A stretch of DNA of 64,000 nt from Lepus europaeus (GCF_033115175.1 NC_084835.1:97618448-97682447), one strand, 5' to 3'. Numbered from the stretch's first letter, positions 1 through 10,964 are shown. The notes: generated by a model from the sequence alone, not told the origin. Program-made: numbers and translations.

Positions 1-531
1 CCCCGCAGCGAGCATTGCCTCTGGGGTCTAACTGGAGGTCTTAGTGCTGCGAGACTGAAGGGTCGAGAGCCGGAGGGTCTCATTTGCTGCTCAGCATGGA
101 CACCTGGAACAAGGAAAGCACTCACCCCTAAGAAACGTCATCTCCCGTCGCAGCATGCAAGTGGGAGATGGAAAAGATGGACGCTTCTCCAGCAGCAAGT
201 TCACAAACACTGGAATGAATCGATGAATTGCTTCTAGGCAGCCATGGGACCTCCTTGCAGGAAGATAAGTGGGAATTAGCTGCGACCCAGTTTGACACTG
301 GGCTGTGGATTATTTGCTCTGTGGGAAGCCCTGCAGTCAGGGGAGGCTGTGTTTTAGCCCGTGGAAGGGTAAAGTTCAGATACCCTCTTGTGGCTTGAAC
401 ATAGTCCGGTGAGCATTTTTGCCCAAGCTTTAAATCACGTACTGTCGCTACCCAGATGGACTGTGTGATGCTGAGAAAGCCTTGGAGTCTGCTGGGAAGT
501 GGTAAGCAAGGCCCAGCTTGGGAAGTAATCA
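1..531. other. unique sequence, nothing identified
   Basis: No repeat, exon or RNA gene is recognised here. The open frame on the minus strand has no family resemblance and no splice context, so it is treated as chance. Confidence 0.5.
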
Positions 532-938
532 GGGGCCCGGCATCGGGCCCAGCCAACTAAGACTCTGGCTAATTCACCTGCATCCCATATCAGAGTGCCT
601 GGGTTCAATGCCTGCGTTGGCTCCCGGCTCCAGCTTCCTGTTAATGCAGACCCTAGGAGGCAGAGGTGATGGCTCGGGTCATTGGGCTCCTGCCACTCAC
701 AAGGGTGACCTGGACTGAGTCCCTTTTTCCTGGTTTCAGGCTGGCTCAGTCTCTGGAGACTGGGGGCATTTGGGGAGTGAACCAGGAGATGGGAGCTCTG
801 TCTATCTCCCTCTCTCTGTTTATCTGTCTTCCTCTCTGTCTCTAAAATAAATAGATAAATAAATAAAAAATAAAATAATAAAAATAAAATAAATAGATAA
901 ATAAAATAAAATAGATAAATAAAAAGAGAAAGAAATCA
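532..938 (+). mobile_element. CSINE, old subtype, with AT-rich tail
   Basis: The body matches the older rabbit C-repeat subtype: a catcccatatcagagtgcc segment, an 'aatgcagaccct-gggaggcag' type centre, then 'catttggggagtgaacca' and a CT-rich 3' part. The tail (about 843-938) has grown into an AAAT/AGAT simple repeat. The head is degraded. Orientation is set by the A-rich tail on the right. Confidence 0.8.
843..938 (+). repeat. (AAAT/AGAT)n tail-derived simple repeat
   Basis: An almost pure A/T/G tract with taaata and agataa words directly follows the SINE body. It probably expanded from the SINE tail. Its reverse complement gives a spurious Tyr/Ile/Phe-rich frame. Confidence 0.8.
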
Positions 939-1261
939 CAGTCGTCTTCTGTCTTCCTTGCCACCCCCTGTGCCAGCTGCCAAGATTACCATCATCTGAT
1001 ACCAACTCTGTTCCTTAGCAACTTGGCTGGCAGAGAAATCTTCAGAAAGGGAATGGTGTAGGCTCGAACATTCTGGTAAACGAATTTATGTCAAGCTATG
1101 TGTAACTCAAGACTTATCTGGCATGTTGCATTTTAACAGAGGAAGTCGGTTACCTTAAGGACCAGTTTAATGAACCCGCACCTCATGGTGGTAGAATTTT
1201 TATTTTGTTGTAAGTGAGCAGACTTTCTGGATGCTTCTCAGGTGACATCACGCCAGATCAG

Positions 1262-1410
1262 TGCGTTTCCAACTTGAGTGTACATATGAATCACCAGAGA
1301 TTCTTGTTAAACTTGATTCAGTTGGTCTGGGGCGGGCCCGAGAGTCTGCATTTCTAACAAGCTCCCATGGGTGCTCACACTGGGTAGAGGGCCCCGCTGA
1401 TCACCCACTC
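1262..1410 (+). mobile_element. MER5A-like hAT-Charlie element
   Basis: Words in MER5A order are visible: 'gaatcaccagagattcttg', 'gattcagttggtctggggc', 'gagagtctgcatttctaac' and 'aagctcccatgggtgctc'. MER5A is a short non-autonomous DNA transposon shared by eutherians. Ends are approximate. Confidence 0.75.
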
Positions 1411-1777
1411 ACTTTCAGCAATGCTCACGCTCTCAGCAGGGTGTGGGTTGAGCTGCTTTTTCTGGAAGCTTCTTCGCCAGTCTGCATTTGCTTCCATGAG
1501 TGCCCTGAAGACCCCGTATCGTCATGAACTGTTGAAGGGCTGCTTCTCTATCGACAGAGAGCTCTCACGTGCAGCAGCTGTGTCTTACTCTTCACCACCT
1601 GCCTCTTGATCTCCACCTCTCCTCACTTTAGCACTGTGCACGCGGCAGGCCCTTCACGTCTGACGAGGAACAGGCCCCGTCAGTACTAAGGCGATCAGAT
1701 AAGATCATAAACTCCTGGGCGCTGACCAGGCCTCTGTTTCTTCTTGGCCACATGGTATAAATCAGTGGGTTTCAGCC
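1411..1777. other. unique sequence, nothing identified
   Basis: Non-repetitive sequence between the MER5A fossil and the next SINE. The short open frames show no recognisable domain. Confidence 0.4.
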
Positions 1778-1794
1778 CTGAGCAGATTAGGAAA

Positions 1795-2112
1795 GTTTAT
1801 ATTTTATTTGAAAGGAAGAATTACAGTGAGAAAGGGAGGGAGGGAGAGACACATCTTCCATCCACTGGTTCACTCCCCAAATGGCCACAGTAGCCAGGGC
1901 TGGGCCAGGCTGAAGCCAGGAACCAGGAACTCTATCTGGGTTTCCCATGTGGGTGGCAGGGGCTCCAGCACTTGGAACATCTTCCTTTGCCTTCCTAGGT
2001 GCATTGGCAGGCAGCTGGATTGGAAGTGGAGCAGCTGGGACTTGAACCAGCACTCACATGAGATGTTAGAGTCACAGGAGGTGGCTCTGTCTGCTGTACC
2101 AAGACCCAGGCC
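1795..2112 (-). mobile_element. CSINE with target-site duplication
   Basis: A complete minus-strand C-repeat running from the tattttatttgaaagg tail side to a worn cccaggccc head. It is flanked by ctgagcagattaggaaa (1778-1794) and ctgagcagataaggaaa (2113-2129), a 17-bp target-site duplication with one mismatch, typical of L1-driven retroposition. Confidence 0.9.
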
Positions 2113-2256
2113 CTGAGCAGATAAGGAAATGTCAAAACCAGATGGATGTGCAGGCCTTCTCCAGTGTCCTGAGTTAGTAGAACCATTTGTTGCCAAAGCA
2201 TTTGATGATTTAAAAAGCCTCCCAGGCTCTTTCAATGTAACAATAAAAAAAGACAA

Positions 2257-2965
2257 CCCAATTTAATAATAGGCAATAGCTTTGAACAGGTATTTCTCCA
2301 CAGAAGTTATACAACTGGCCAACGAGTACAGGAAAAGTATGCCATTAGGGAAATGTGAATCAAACCACTTCACACCTAAAAGGGTGCGGTGATGGAGAAG
2401 TGTTGGTGAGGATGTGGAGGGGCTAGAGCGCTCACCTACTTTGGCAATTCCTCAACAAGGTAAACATGAAGTCATTACATGGTCTCCCAATCCCACTCCT
2501 GGGTCTATACCCGGGATGATTAAAAACATGTGTTCCCACAAAAACAGGTGCACAGATGTTCCTAGCAGCCTTATTAGCATAGCTCCAAAGTAGAAACAAT
2601 CCAAACATCCATCGGCTGATGGGCAGATAGAAAATGCAGTCGATGCACAGAATGGAATACTATTCTACTGTAGAAAGGAGTGACGTACTGACCCTGTGTG
2701 CCGTGAAAGAAGCCAGGCACGGAAGGCTACATGTTGTACTATTCTGTTTATAGGATGTGTCCAAAACAGGGAAATCCACAGGGAGAGACTGTAGGTCAGT
2801 GGTTGCCAGGGGATGCAGGGAGGGAGGGTGGAGAAGGAGGGGTGGGCTTCTTTTGTGATGTGATGAAACTGTTTTGGAGTTGCTGGTGATAGATGCACAG
2901 CATCGTGAAAACACTAAAAACCAGTGAGTTCTGCACTTTAAAAAATGGTAAAAATGACGCATTTT
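2257..2965 (+). mobile_element. L1M fragment (ORF2 3' end and 3' UTR)
   Basis: The order follows the 3' end of mammalian L1M: 'gggaaatgtgaatcaaacca', 'gaggatgtgga', 'cccactcctgggtctatacc', 'catccatcggctgatgggc', 'ggaatactattctac', 'agtggttgccagggg', then 'tgatgaaactgttttggag' and 'ctgcactttaaaaaatgg'. The reading frame is broken many times. It is a dead ancient LINE with no coding capacity. Confidence 0.85.
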
Positions 2966-3094
2966 TATGGGAATTTCTTCTAAGAAAATAAGAATTAAAA
3001 TGCATTTTGCAGCCAAGTTTGGGAATTGGGGGAAAGGGAAGATGGGGTGTGTGCTCACTTTCTGTGCAAAGGATGCTGCCACTGGCTAGAGGCT

Positions 3095-3205
3095 CTCACC
3101 TTTGAAAGCACATTGGAGTGATCCGGGGAACTTTAAAAAATGGCCCAGGTCCGCCCACAAAAGTCTGACATTTTTTCTGAGGTGCGGCCTGGACAAGTGG
3201 TAGTG
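3095..3205 (+). mobile_element. MER5-like hAT-Charlie remnant
   Basis: 'gaaagcacattggagtgat' and 'gggaactttaaaaaatgg' followed by a cccaggtccgccc-type segment match the common eutherian MER5 pattern. It is short and diverged. Confidence 0.5.
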
Positions 3206-3284
3206 GGCAGCCAGAGTGGAGACAGAGCCAACTGTCATGAAGGTCGCGAGCATGGGGTGTGGGGTTGTCAGGCTACAGCTTCCC

Positions 3285-3430
3285 TGTCTCTGCCCCAGGG
3301 ATTCTGAACTGCAGGTCCGCCTGGGGCCTGGGCGGGGCCTGGGCGGGGAGGGGGCCTGGGCGGGGCCTGGGCATAGTCATGGTGATCAGGCTCCTTGGGG
3401 ACCTGAGGCAGGCACTCTGGTCACACTGGG
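3285..3430 (+). repeat. MER5-like segment with 13-bp GC-rich tandem repeat
   Basis: The words cagggattctgaactgcagg and ggcaggcactctggtcacac look like a second diverged MER5-type element. Inside it, gggcctgggcggg is repeated about four times with one variant spacer (about 3322-3371). The G-tracts could form a quadruplex. No gene is implied. Confidence 0.45.
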
Positions 3431-3449
3431 AAAAAGGCTGCTGTACAGA

Positions 3450-3625
3450 AGTGTCTCAAAAAATGCCTGCAACAGCTGGCACTGAGCCAGACTGATGCCA
3501 GGAGCCTGGTAGGGACTCAAGCAGTTGAGCCATCAGCTGCTGTCTCCCAGGATGTGCCTTAGCAAGAAGCTGGAATTGGGAGCAGAGCTGGCACTCTATT
3601 ATGGGATGCAGCCACACCTCTGGCT
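3450..3625 (-). mobile_element. CSINE, old subtype, partial
   Basis: The reverse complement shows the old C-repeat centre: 'tgctgtctcccaggatgtgc', 'aagaagctggaattgggagc' and 'ggcactctattatgggatg'. Both ends are degraded. Confidence 0.6.
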
Positions 3626-3804
3626 GTGCACCTCTAACCAGCTCGCTGGTGGCACTGGGGCACTGGTCTGACATCTGCAATGTGTGTAGCAAGGCTGTGC
3701 AGCTGTGGTTCCTGGATGGGCCTCAGTATCTCTTGGGAGCTTGTTATCAGCTCCATCTCAGACTTAATGAACTGGGAACTCCGGGGGTGGAGTCCTGCAG
3801 TGGT

Positions 3805-4160
3805 TTTAATTATTGTTATTGTTGTATATATATCATGTACAACATAATTTTTTTAAAAAATATTTATTTATTTGAGAGGCAGAGTTCAGAGAGGAGAGAC
3901 AGAGAAAAAGGTATTCCATTCATTTCCCAAATGGACACAATGGCCAGAGCTGGGCTGATCCAAAGCCAGGAACCAGGAGCTTCTTCTGGGTCTCCCATGT
4001 GGGTGCTGGGGTCCAAGCACCTGGGATACTGGCACTGCAGGTGGAGACTTAACCTACTCCGCCTCGGCGCTGGCCCCACAATATGATGTTTTGATAGATG
4101 CATACATTGTGCAATGATTACCGCCATCGGCTACTTAATACCCCATCTCTCCTCAGCTAC
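3805..4160 (-). mobile_element. L1M remnant interrupted by a SINE
   Basis: 'tatatatcatgtacaacata' (3823-3847) and 'atgatgttttgatagatgca' (4083 onward), continuing to 'acattgtgcaatgattacc', form one antisense L1M block. A SINE (3854-4078) splits it, with weak duplication of acataat/acaatat at the join. Confidence 0.55.
3854..4078 (-). mobile_element. CSINE inside an L1M remnant
   Basis: A minus-strand C-repeat from 'aaatatttatttatttgaga' to 'cgcctcggcgctggcccca'. It lacks an internal segment near the A/B boxes and is about 225 bp long, against the usual 300-330. Confidence 0.85.
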
Positions 4161-4161
4161 C

Positions 4162-4182
4162 TGTGTGTGTGTGTGTGTGTGT
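4162..4182 (+). repeat. (TG)n microsatellite
   Basis: About ten TG dinucleotides with no interruption. Confidence 0.9.
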
Positions 4183-4894
4183 AAGTGATGAGAACCCGCA
4201 AGATCTAAGCGATATGCAAGGCCGCTCTTCTGGAGTGACTGACACTTTCTGCCTTTCTACCTTTTAACAAGCTCTCCCGGAGATGCCTGTTGCCATCTGA
4301 GAACCCCTGTGCCTGGGTATCCAGTGCTTCCCTCCCCGATGCTTCCCCAGCATGGCAGCACCCTCAGGGAGCAGCTGAGGGCTGGCGTGGCGTCAGCAGT
4401 CGGTGCCAGGGGACAGCCTAGAACAGGGAGGGGTTGACGGTGGGAGCAGCCGAGCATGGAGAGTGGCAGAGGGCAGGTGGACCGGTCAGCTGTTGGTTCC
4501 TGTCGCTAAAATTCCTGAGAGGAGCCATGGGCAAGGACGAGGTCATTTTCAGCTCCAGGTTCCAAAGCCGGCAGCCCCACTGCTCCGGCCTCTGGTGGAG
4601 GCTGGCCATGGTGGAGCAAGGCCACACTCGGCTTAAACCATCCAGTGCTTCTACCTGAGCCCCAGCGACCTAAGACCTCCCACCAGGGTCCCAGCTGCCA
4701 GGGGTGAGGTCACTTTCCACCCCAACCCATCAGCCATTAGCACTGGATACCATTAGCACGAATCCATTAACTGCTAAGGCTTTGGCGCTTAAGCCTAGGC
4801 ATGAGTTCGGGGAGTGAAGCCCTCGTGCATACACTAAACATCCAGACAGGAGGGCTACGGTGGCGGCAACAGTGAGTGTCTGGGTGGGGCCTCC
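4183..4894. other. unique sequence, nothing identified
   Basis: Moderately GC-rich non-repetitive DNA. Overlapping open frames on both strands carry no recognisable motif. Confidence 0.4.
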
Positions 4895-4912
4895 CTCTTC
4901 TCTGCATTTTCT

Positions 4913-5577
4913 TTTTCTTTTTTAAAGATGAGTTAATTAATCTTAAAAAATTCATTTATTTATTTGAAAGGCAGAGTTACACAGAGAAAGAGAGAGAGGG
5001 GGAGAGGCAGAGAGAGAGCGAGAGAGAGAGAGAGATCTTCCATTCATTGGTTCACTCCCTAAATGGCCACAATAGCCAGAACTGGGCCAGGCTGACGCCA
5101 GGAACCAGCAGCTTCTTCTGGGTCTCCCATGTGGGTGCAGGGCACTTGGGCCATCTTCCACTGATTTCTCAGGCTATTAGCAAGCGGAACATCAGAAGTG
5201 GAACAGCCGGGACTCGAACCAGTGCCTACATGGGATGCTGGTGCTGCAGGGAGCAGCTTTACCCACTACACAAAACCAGCCCCTATTTATTTTTTGAAAG
5301 GCAGAGTTACAGAGAGAGAAGGAGAAACAGAGGGGGAGAGTTCTTCTATGCTGGTTCACTCTCCATATAGTTGCACAGCCAGGGAAGGGCCAGGCCAAAG
5401 CCAGGAGCCAGGAGCTTCATCCCAAATGGGTGCAGGGGCCCAGGGACTTGGACCATCCTCTGCTGCTTTCCCAGGCACAATAGCAGAGAGCTGGACTGGA
5501 AGTGGAGCAGACAGGGGCTCAAACAGGATTTTGGCATCGCAGGCTGCAGCTTAACCTGCTATGCACAGCACCAGCCC
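4913..5577 (-). mobile_element. two tandem minus-strand CSINEs inside one target-site duplication
   Basis: Two C-repeats (about 4944-5283 and 5284-5577) sit head to tail. The pair is bounded by the same 18-bp word, ctcttctctgcattttct, at 4895-4912 and 5578-5595. The right-hand copy therefore inserted first and the left-hand copy later landed in its A-rich tail. Each copy has the ttcactccc, aagccaggagccag and cagcccc landmarks. Confidence 0.92.
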
Positions 5578-5595
5578 CTCTTCTCTGCATTTTCT

Positions 5596-5860
5596 CACAG
5601 TCCAGGGCACCTGCATTCCCAGGCGGCCCCTCTGGGGTGGCTGCACAACCTCCTCATTGCTGCTGAGGTGTTAGGAAGTGAAGTTACATATGCTACTTTT
5701 TGCAGATCATTTGCATTTAAAAAGCAGTGTTCTGGAGAAAGCACCACTTCTAAAGGGGAATTTTAGGCTTTAGGGTCCTGGGGTAGGAAGCTGGTCTTCA
5801 GCCCCCACCCACTCAGTGATACGTGCAGGTGCCTCTGCCTGCCACTTTCCCGGGTGTCAG
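5596..5860. other. unique sequence, nothing identified
   Basis: Start of a SINE-free interval that extends to 8.54 kb. No repeat is recognised. Confidence 0.4.
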
Positions 5861-6200
5861 CTGCCAGGCCCTCCCTGGGCACAGCCGGCCGGCCGGGCTG
5901 GAGTTGCGGGGAGGGAGGCGGGAGCTGAGCAGTCGCCCATCAGTCCATTCGCTTGGCTGCCTCCTGGCCTCTCTCACAGCCCTGGCCTCTGTGGGAGAGA
6001 GGCAGCAATTAGCATAACTGGAACAGACTCTCTTTGTCTCCACCCCAGACTGTGGGATCCAGGCCTCCCCCAGAGACATGCTAATTATATGGAGGGGACC
6101 CTCAGCGCCCGCTGGCACTCATCCCTGCTCAAATGCTGCCGCAGCTGATAACAACAAGCCAGGTGTAGCGGAGCCCGGCCCAGGCTTGCGCCTGAACCAA
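5861..6200. promoter_or_regulatory. candidate enhancer-like block with homeobox/POU-like words
   Basis: A SINE-free segment with gcaattagcataactgg (6006 on), catgctaattatatggagg (6078 on), a cagctgataac E-box/GATA-like word (6144 on) and GC-rich flanks. ATGCTAAT resembles an octamer site, and attag/taatt are homeodomain cores. This is word spotting only. Such clusters are common in conserved non-coding elements but also occur by chance. Confidence 0.25.
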
Positions 6201-6361
6201 CCTCCCACTCCTCCCGCACTCAAGCTCTTCCAATGTGCTCCTGCTCCAAACTCCTACAGTGCCTGTGGTCAGGACAGCTGCCAGCATCGGCATCGGCGTC
6301 GGCATCTATCCTCATCCCCGCCTGGCCTGCGCTTCCTTCACAGGGGACCCTGTTTATGTTT

Positions 6362-6480
6362 AATTCATCAACCATGCAATCAATCAATATTTATTAAACT
6401 GTTTGCCGGGCACCGTGCCAGGCCCTGGAGGTACAAAGATTCATAAGGTGTCATCTGGGACGAGGTGTGTGCCTCGTGGT
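6362..6480 (-). mobile_element. L2 3'-end fragment
   Basis: caatcaatatttattaaac followed by 'gggcaccgtgccaggccctgg' in two parts and 'ggtacaaagattcataagg' is the antisense of the L2 3' end, which has an ATTC-rich terminus and a gcctggcac-type core. It is ancient and worn. Confidence 0.6.
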
Positions 6481-7234
6481 TGGGTGCAGGGGGAGACGGC
6501 AGAGGGAAGGGTTGCGTGTCTCCGAGGGCTAGAGGGTGGTCTGGCAGTTCTGGGAATTTGGGGGGGGGGCACAGAAATGTGCCTGGGAAGGAGTGGGAGG
6601 AGTTGGGGAGGTGTCTTGGAGGAGGTGACAGCTGAAGAGGATTAAGGATGCAAAAGGTTTTTTTTTTTTTTTTTGCACACCTGTTGGAGACAGAGGGAAA
6701 GGCACACAGAATATCACACTAGTGGAAAGAGGTGAGGGTTTTCTTGAGAATATGGGTGGCTGAGGTGGCCGGGCCCCTTCTGAGAGGGGCAGAAGCAAAG
6801 TGGAGAGGCTGGGGGTGGGTGGCTGGGTCCTAAAATGTGAAGAGGATTTGGGGTTGACTTGAGCTGCAGAGAATGGACAGGAGGGTGCACTGGGAGGGGT
6901 AGCCTGGGAAGGAACCGCAAGAGCTGAGGAAGGAGAGTGGGGGGAGGGGAGTTGGGGACCACAGCAGCCCAGCATCCAGGGAGGTGCCTGGGCACACAGC
7001 AGTGCCAGGGGAGCCAAGATGGGGCAGACAGAGTGACGACCTGCGGGGGTGAGGGAAGGTCTGTTCCACACACGCTGAGTCGCACACGCGCGTGGGAAGG
7101 GCCTGAGGCTCGGTGGAGCTGACCCTCGGGAAGATGGGCACAGGGATCTGCCGTAAAGGTCGGGGAGTAGACAAGACGCCCTGGCGTTGGTGGGTCCACA
7201 CCCTGGTGCTTTCCAGAACGTGTTTTAGAGGCTG
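6481..7234. other. purine-rich unique sequence
   Basis: The plus strand is strongly G/A-rich with a 17-nt T run at about 6658. Overlapping minus-strand frames rich in Pro, Ser and Leu are a composition effect. No exon or repeat is recognised. Confidence 0.45.
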
Positions 7235-7345
7235 GGCTGATCTGAAATCCAGCTTTGCCGCTCACGAGCGACACAAACTCGAGGAAGCCACAGTCCCCAA
7301 GCTGCCGTGCGTTAGCGTCCGTGTTTATGAAAAGGAATGAAGTCC
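7235..7345 (+). mobile_element. MIR-like fragment
   Basis: 'gatctgaaatccagctttgc', 'cgctcacgagcgacac' and a catgaaaaggaatg-like end follow the MIR order (tRNA-like part, then core). It is weak. Confidence 0.35.
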
Positions 7346-8536
7346 TAGCTTTTGAGCTTGTGGGGGACTCTCCTCGTGTCCGTACTGTGTTATTCACGTT
7401 AGTAAGTCTGGGACGCTGCGGGCACGCGGGTAAGTGGCTTCAGTCTACGGGGAGGGGTTAGCAGGAGCCTGGTGCGGGGAAGAAGGCCCTGGGGAGATCG
7501 GGTAGCTCGGAAAAAAGAAAAGAGGCAAGAAGAGAATCACCCCGAGGAGTCTGGGGTCAGAGACTGGGAGGCTGAGTGTCAGGGAGACCAAGACAGGAGG
7601 GAGTGGCCAAGAGACCCCAGCACAGAAGGGGGCCTGGAAGACAAAGATCCTGCCTCGGGGCTGTCAGTTGTGAGTTATGGAGATCCCAGTGCAGTGGGGG
7701 TGGAGTGCTGTGGGCGAAGTCGTCCACAAAGAAGCACGGCAAAGCAGGTGGGGGGAAGGCTTCCTGTTGCGGGCAAAGCAGATCTCTATCCTTTCTCAGC
7801 CCACATTTTATTAAAATTGTTGGTAGGAGGACATCTGCCTCCCCAGCCTTCTCCCAGCAGCCCTGCCGCCCACCCGAGCCTGCGTTTGCACCTGCTGTGC
7901 TCCTGGCTCCCCAGCTCGAGCAGAGCTTTAGCCAAGCCCCTGGGTGCTGAGCTGGGAGCGTTGGCTGCTTCTGCGGAAGATTCCATGTGCCTTGGGGAGC
8001 ACAGGGACTGTTCTTGGAGTGACTTTGGCTTCCCTGCACTGGCACAAAATAGGTGCTTCGATGCACGTGTCTTTCGCCAGCTTGTGTAAGCAAGATATTG
8101 GCTGAAGGCTTCTGCTTCCAGTCGCTACCTACCTGTACCTCTCCTGAGCTTGGAGCTGCAAAGCGCAGGGTGACTCCAGCATAACCAAGAAAAATGATGC
8201 AAGAGCAAAGGGCTCCGAGGTTTCCCCGAGCACCGACCCGAGGCCAACGCCTTGTGAATAAATATTCAGGCGCAAGGTCCAGGGATACAGACTCACAGTA
8301 GATTACTCACTTGTTCCTAGAATCCGTGGATGCAAAGGTGTAGTCAGTCTTGTCTTCGCTTGTCACAGAGAGTCGTAGGAGGGAAGAGGACTCACCAGGG
8401 CGGTTCTTGTAGGTGGGTGCTGATCACTCTCAGTATCTTCCTCCTCTCTGATGCCTAGAATTTCCCTGTCCTCGTAAGAGTGCGTGGCAGGGCGGGGCTG
8501 CTGTGACGTCCTCACCTGGAGAATCAAGCTGCTAAT
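7346..8536. other. unique sequence, nothing identified
   Basis: A GC-rich to mixed stretch including the longest non-repeat frame on the plus strand (7472-8089). That frame has no domain resemblance, is overlapped by a long antisense frame and lacks clear splice signals. 8264-8285 has a tgaataaatattc forkhead-like word. Confidence 0.4.
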
Positions 8537-8874
8537 TTTTTTAAAGATTTTTTTTTTATTTAATTAAAAGTCAGAGTTACACAGAGAGAGGAGAGGCAGA
8601 GACAGAGAGAGAGGTCTTCCATCTGCTGGTTCACTCCCCAATTGGCCACATTGACCGGAGCTGTGCCAATCTGAAGCCAGGAGCCAGGAGCTTCTTCCAG
8701 GTCTCCCATGCAGGTGCAGGGGCCCAAGCACTTGGGCCATCTTCTACTGCTTTCTCAGGCTCATTAGCAGGGAGCTGGGTTGGAGGTGGAGCAGCCGGGT
8801 CTCGAACCGGTGCTCATATGGGATGCTGGCGCTTTAGGCCAGGGCATTAACCCGCTGTGCCACAGCGCAGGCCC
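8537..8874 (-). mobile_element. CSINE, near full length
   Basis: A minus-strand C-repeat from 'aaagattttttttttattt' to 'gtgccacagcgcaggcccc'. It is flanked by caagctgctaa and caaggtgctat, a worn duplication. Confidence 0.9.
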
Positions 8875-9540
8875 CTCAAGGTGCTATTGCTGCTGCAGGT
8901 GGCTCTGATTCTGCTTTCAGATCCCTCCATGTGATTGGGTTTTGACAGGGGAGGAGGTTAATCAAGTGAGATGGAAGAAGGGACTCTGTGGCGGGTGGTG
9001 GCTGAGAAATGAGAGGTCACAGCTCTGGGAGACCAGCTGCCTACCCTTCCGTCAAGGTCGCTTGCTGTCCCATTGAGGAGTCAGGATCTGGATGGCCATG
9101 AGATGCTCTAATGACCGAAGGGAGTCTTAGGCGATTTCAAGTCCCTGTAAAGCCATCTCCATGGGCCCCCATGGGAAGCAGCAGTCTGGACCAGGCCAGG
9201 TCAGACCTGCTCCAAAAGTAACCCATAGGACAGGGAGGCAGACTCAGCTCCCCAGCCCCGCCCTGTGCTGGAAGCACCCTCTCAAGGTAACCAGGGCCAG
9301 GACTGCAGGGAGGAGAGGCAGTACCGTAGGGGTCCGTCCCGGCGCCTCCTCTGCCTGTTCTATGCCGGAGCATCGAGGAAGTTGTTCTTCCTTTGGCACC
9401 TGAAGATGCCCATCCAGGACGGCCTCATCGGTGTCTGGGCTGGCACACAGGGCAGAGGTTCTGAGAGCTTTCTTCCTTCTTCTCTTTGGCCTGGCAGCTT
9501 CAGGTGGGAAAGCGAGGAAAGAGCTCGGCAAAGGGCCTGG
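8875..9540. other. unique sequence, nothing identified
   Basis: Between the SINE and the pyrimidine block. The frames are short and none is supported. Confidence 0.4.
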
Positions 9541-10160
9541 GTTTCTTCCCTCCCTCCCTCCCTCCCTCCCTTCCTCCCTCCCTCCCTTTCTCTCTCTCTT
9601 TTCCTTCCTTCCTTCCTTCCCTCCCTCCCTCCCTCCCTCCCTCCTTACCTCCCTCTCTCCCTCCTTTTCTCTCTCTCTCCTTCCTTCCTCCCTCCCTCCT
9701 TACCTCCCTCCCTCCCTCCCTCCCTCCCTCCCTCCCTCCCTCCCTCCCTCCTTCCCTCCCTCCCTCCCTTTCTCTCTCTCTTTTCCTTCCTTCCTTCCTT
9801 CCCTCCCTCCCTCCCTGCCTCCCTCCCTCCCTCCCTCCTTACCTCCCTCTCTCCCTCCCTTTCTCTCTCTCTCCTTCCTTCCTCCCTCCCTCCTTACCTC
9901 CCTCCCTCTCCCCCTCCCTCCCTCCTTACCTCTCTCCATCCCTCTCTCCCTCCCTTTCTCTCTCTCTCTTTCCTTCCTCCCTCCCTCCTTCCCTCCCTCC
10001 CTCTCCCCCTCCCTCCCTCCTTACCTCTCTCCATCCCTCTCTCCCTCCCTTTCTCTCTCTCTCCCCCTCCCTCCCTCCCTCCTTACCTCCCTCCATCCCT
10101 CTCTCCCTCCCTTTCTCTCTCTCTCCTTCCTTCCTTCCTTCTTTCCTCCCTTCCTTCTTC
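9541..10160 (+). repeat. 620-bp polypyrimidine satellite-like block
   Basis: Almost only C and T on the plus strand, built from ccct, cctt and ctct words with rare A/G. A larger cassette recurs: ctccttacctccctc followed by tttctctctctctcc returns several times at roughly 60-200 bp. All three forward frames stay open, giving Ser/Pro/Leu-rich false ORFs. Confidence 0.95.
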
Positions 10161-10162
10161 TA

Positions 10163-10484
10163 TTCTTTAAAGATTTATTATTTATTTGAAAGTCAGAATT
10201 ACACAGAGACAGGGAGAGTCACCGAAAGGTCTTCCATCTGCTGGTTCACTCCCCAGATGGCTGCGATGACTGGGTCTGGGCCAGGCTGAAGCCAGGAGTC
10301 AGGAGCTGCTCTGGGTCTTCCACATGGGTGGCAGGGACCCAAGTACTTGGGCCATCCTTCGCTGCTTTTCCTGGGCCATTATCAGGGAACTGGATTGGAA
10401 GTGGAGCAGCCGGGACTCGGTGCCCATATGGGATGCTGGCCTTACAGGTGGTGGTTTATTCACTATGCCATAGCACCAACCCCG
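10163..10484 (-). mobile_element. CSINE, near full length
   Basis: A minus-strand C-repeat from 'tttaaagatttattatttat' to 'gccatagcaccaaccccgg'. Its tail joins the pyrimidine block, which may have grown from or beside it. Confidence 0.9.
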
Positions 10485-10499
10485 GTCCTGTGTTTCTTA

Positions 10500-10590
10500 A
10501 GTGTGGCATCTCTCTGTGCCTAGCACTGCACTGGGCAAATGGGAGTTGCCCCTAAAATACTTGCTGACTGATGAAATTTCTTGTCAACTG
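10500..10590 (+). mobile_element. L2 3'-end fragment
   Basis: 'ctctgtgcctagcactgcac' then 'aaaatacttgctgactgatg' matches the gcctagcacagtgcc...aatacttgttgaatgaatg L2 terminus. Confidence 0.5.
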
Positions 10591-10964
10591 AAAAAAAATA
10601 GTGGTTTTTACGTTTGCTAGGTGATATACATTGGAATCTGCCATTTCAGTCGCAGTGGCTGTCGGAACAGTGGGGACTCTGTGCCCCGGAACTCCTACTT
10701 CTGCAGATCGATGCACTCCTGGGCCACTTCCTTCCACCACCTGGGGGAGCCCAGGGACCCCTCTGTCTGGTCCACATCAGGCAGGGAGAGCACGTCCTGT
10801 GACTTGGTGTGGGCTTGCTTTAGAAAGTGGCGCTTATGTCTTGACGTTGACGCACCATTGCCAATGAGCCTGAGGACGAGGGCACCTTCCAGAGAGGCGT
10901 TTCTCACGCCTGATGCAGGCACTGCCCTCTCCGAGGGGGAGACCTGGCACGTTCATGGGCACAC
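10591..10964. other. unique sequence, nothing identified
   Basis: Overlapping frames on both strands with no recognised motif. Confidence 0.4.

Noticed and set aside
9265..10289. Three overlapping 250-300-codon plus-strand ORFs
   Set aside because: They are translations of the CT-only repeat block, which lacks stop codons in every forward frame.
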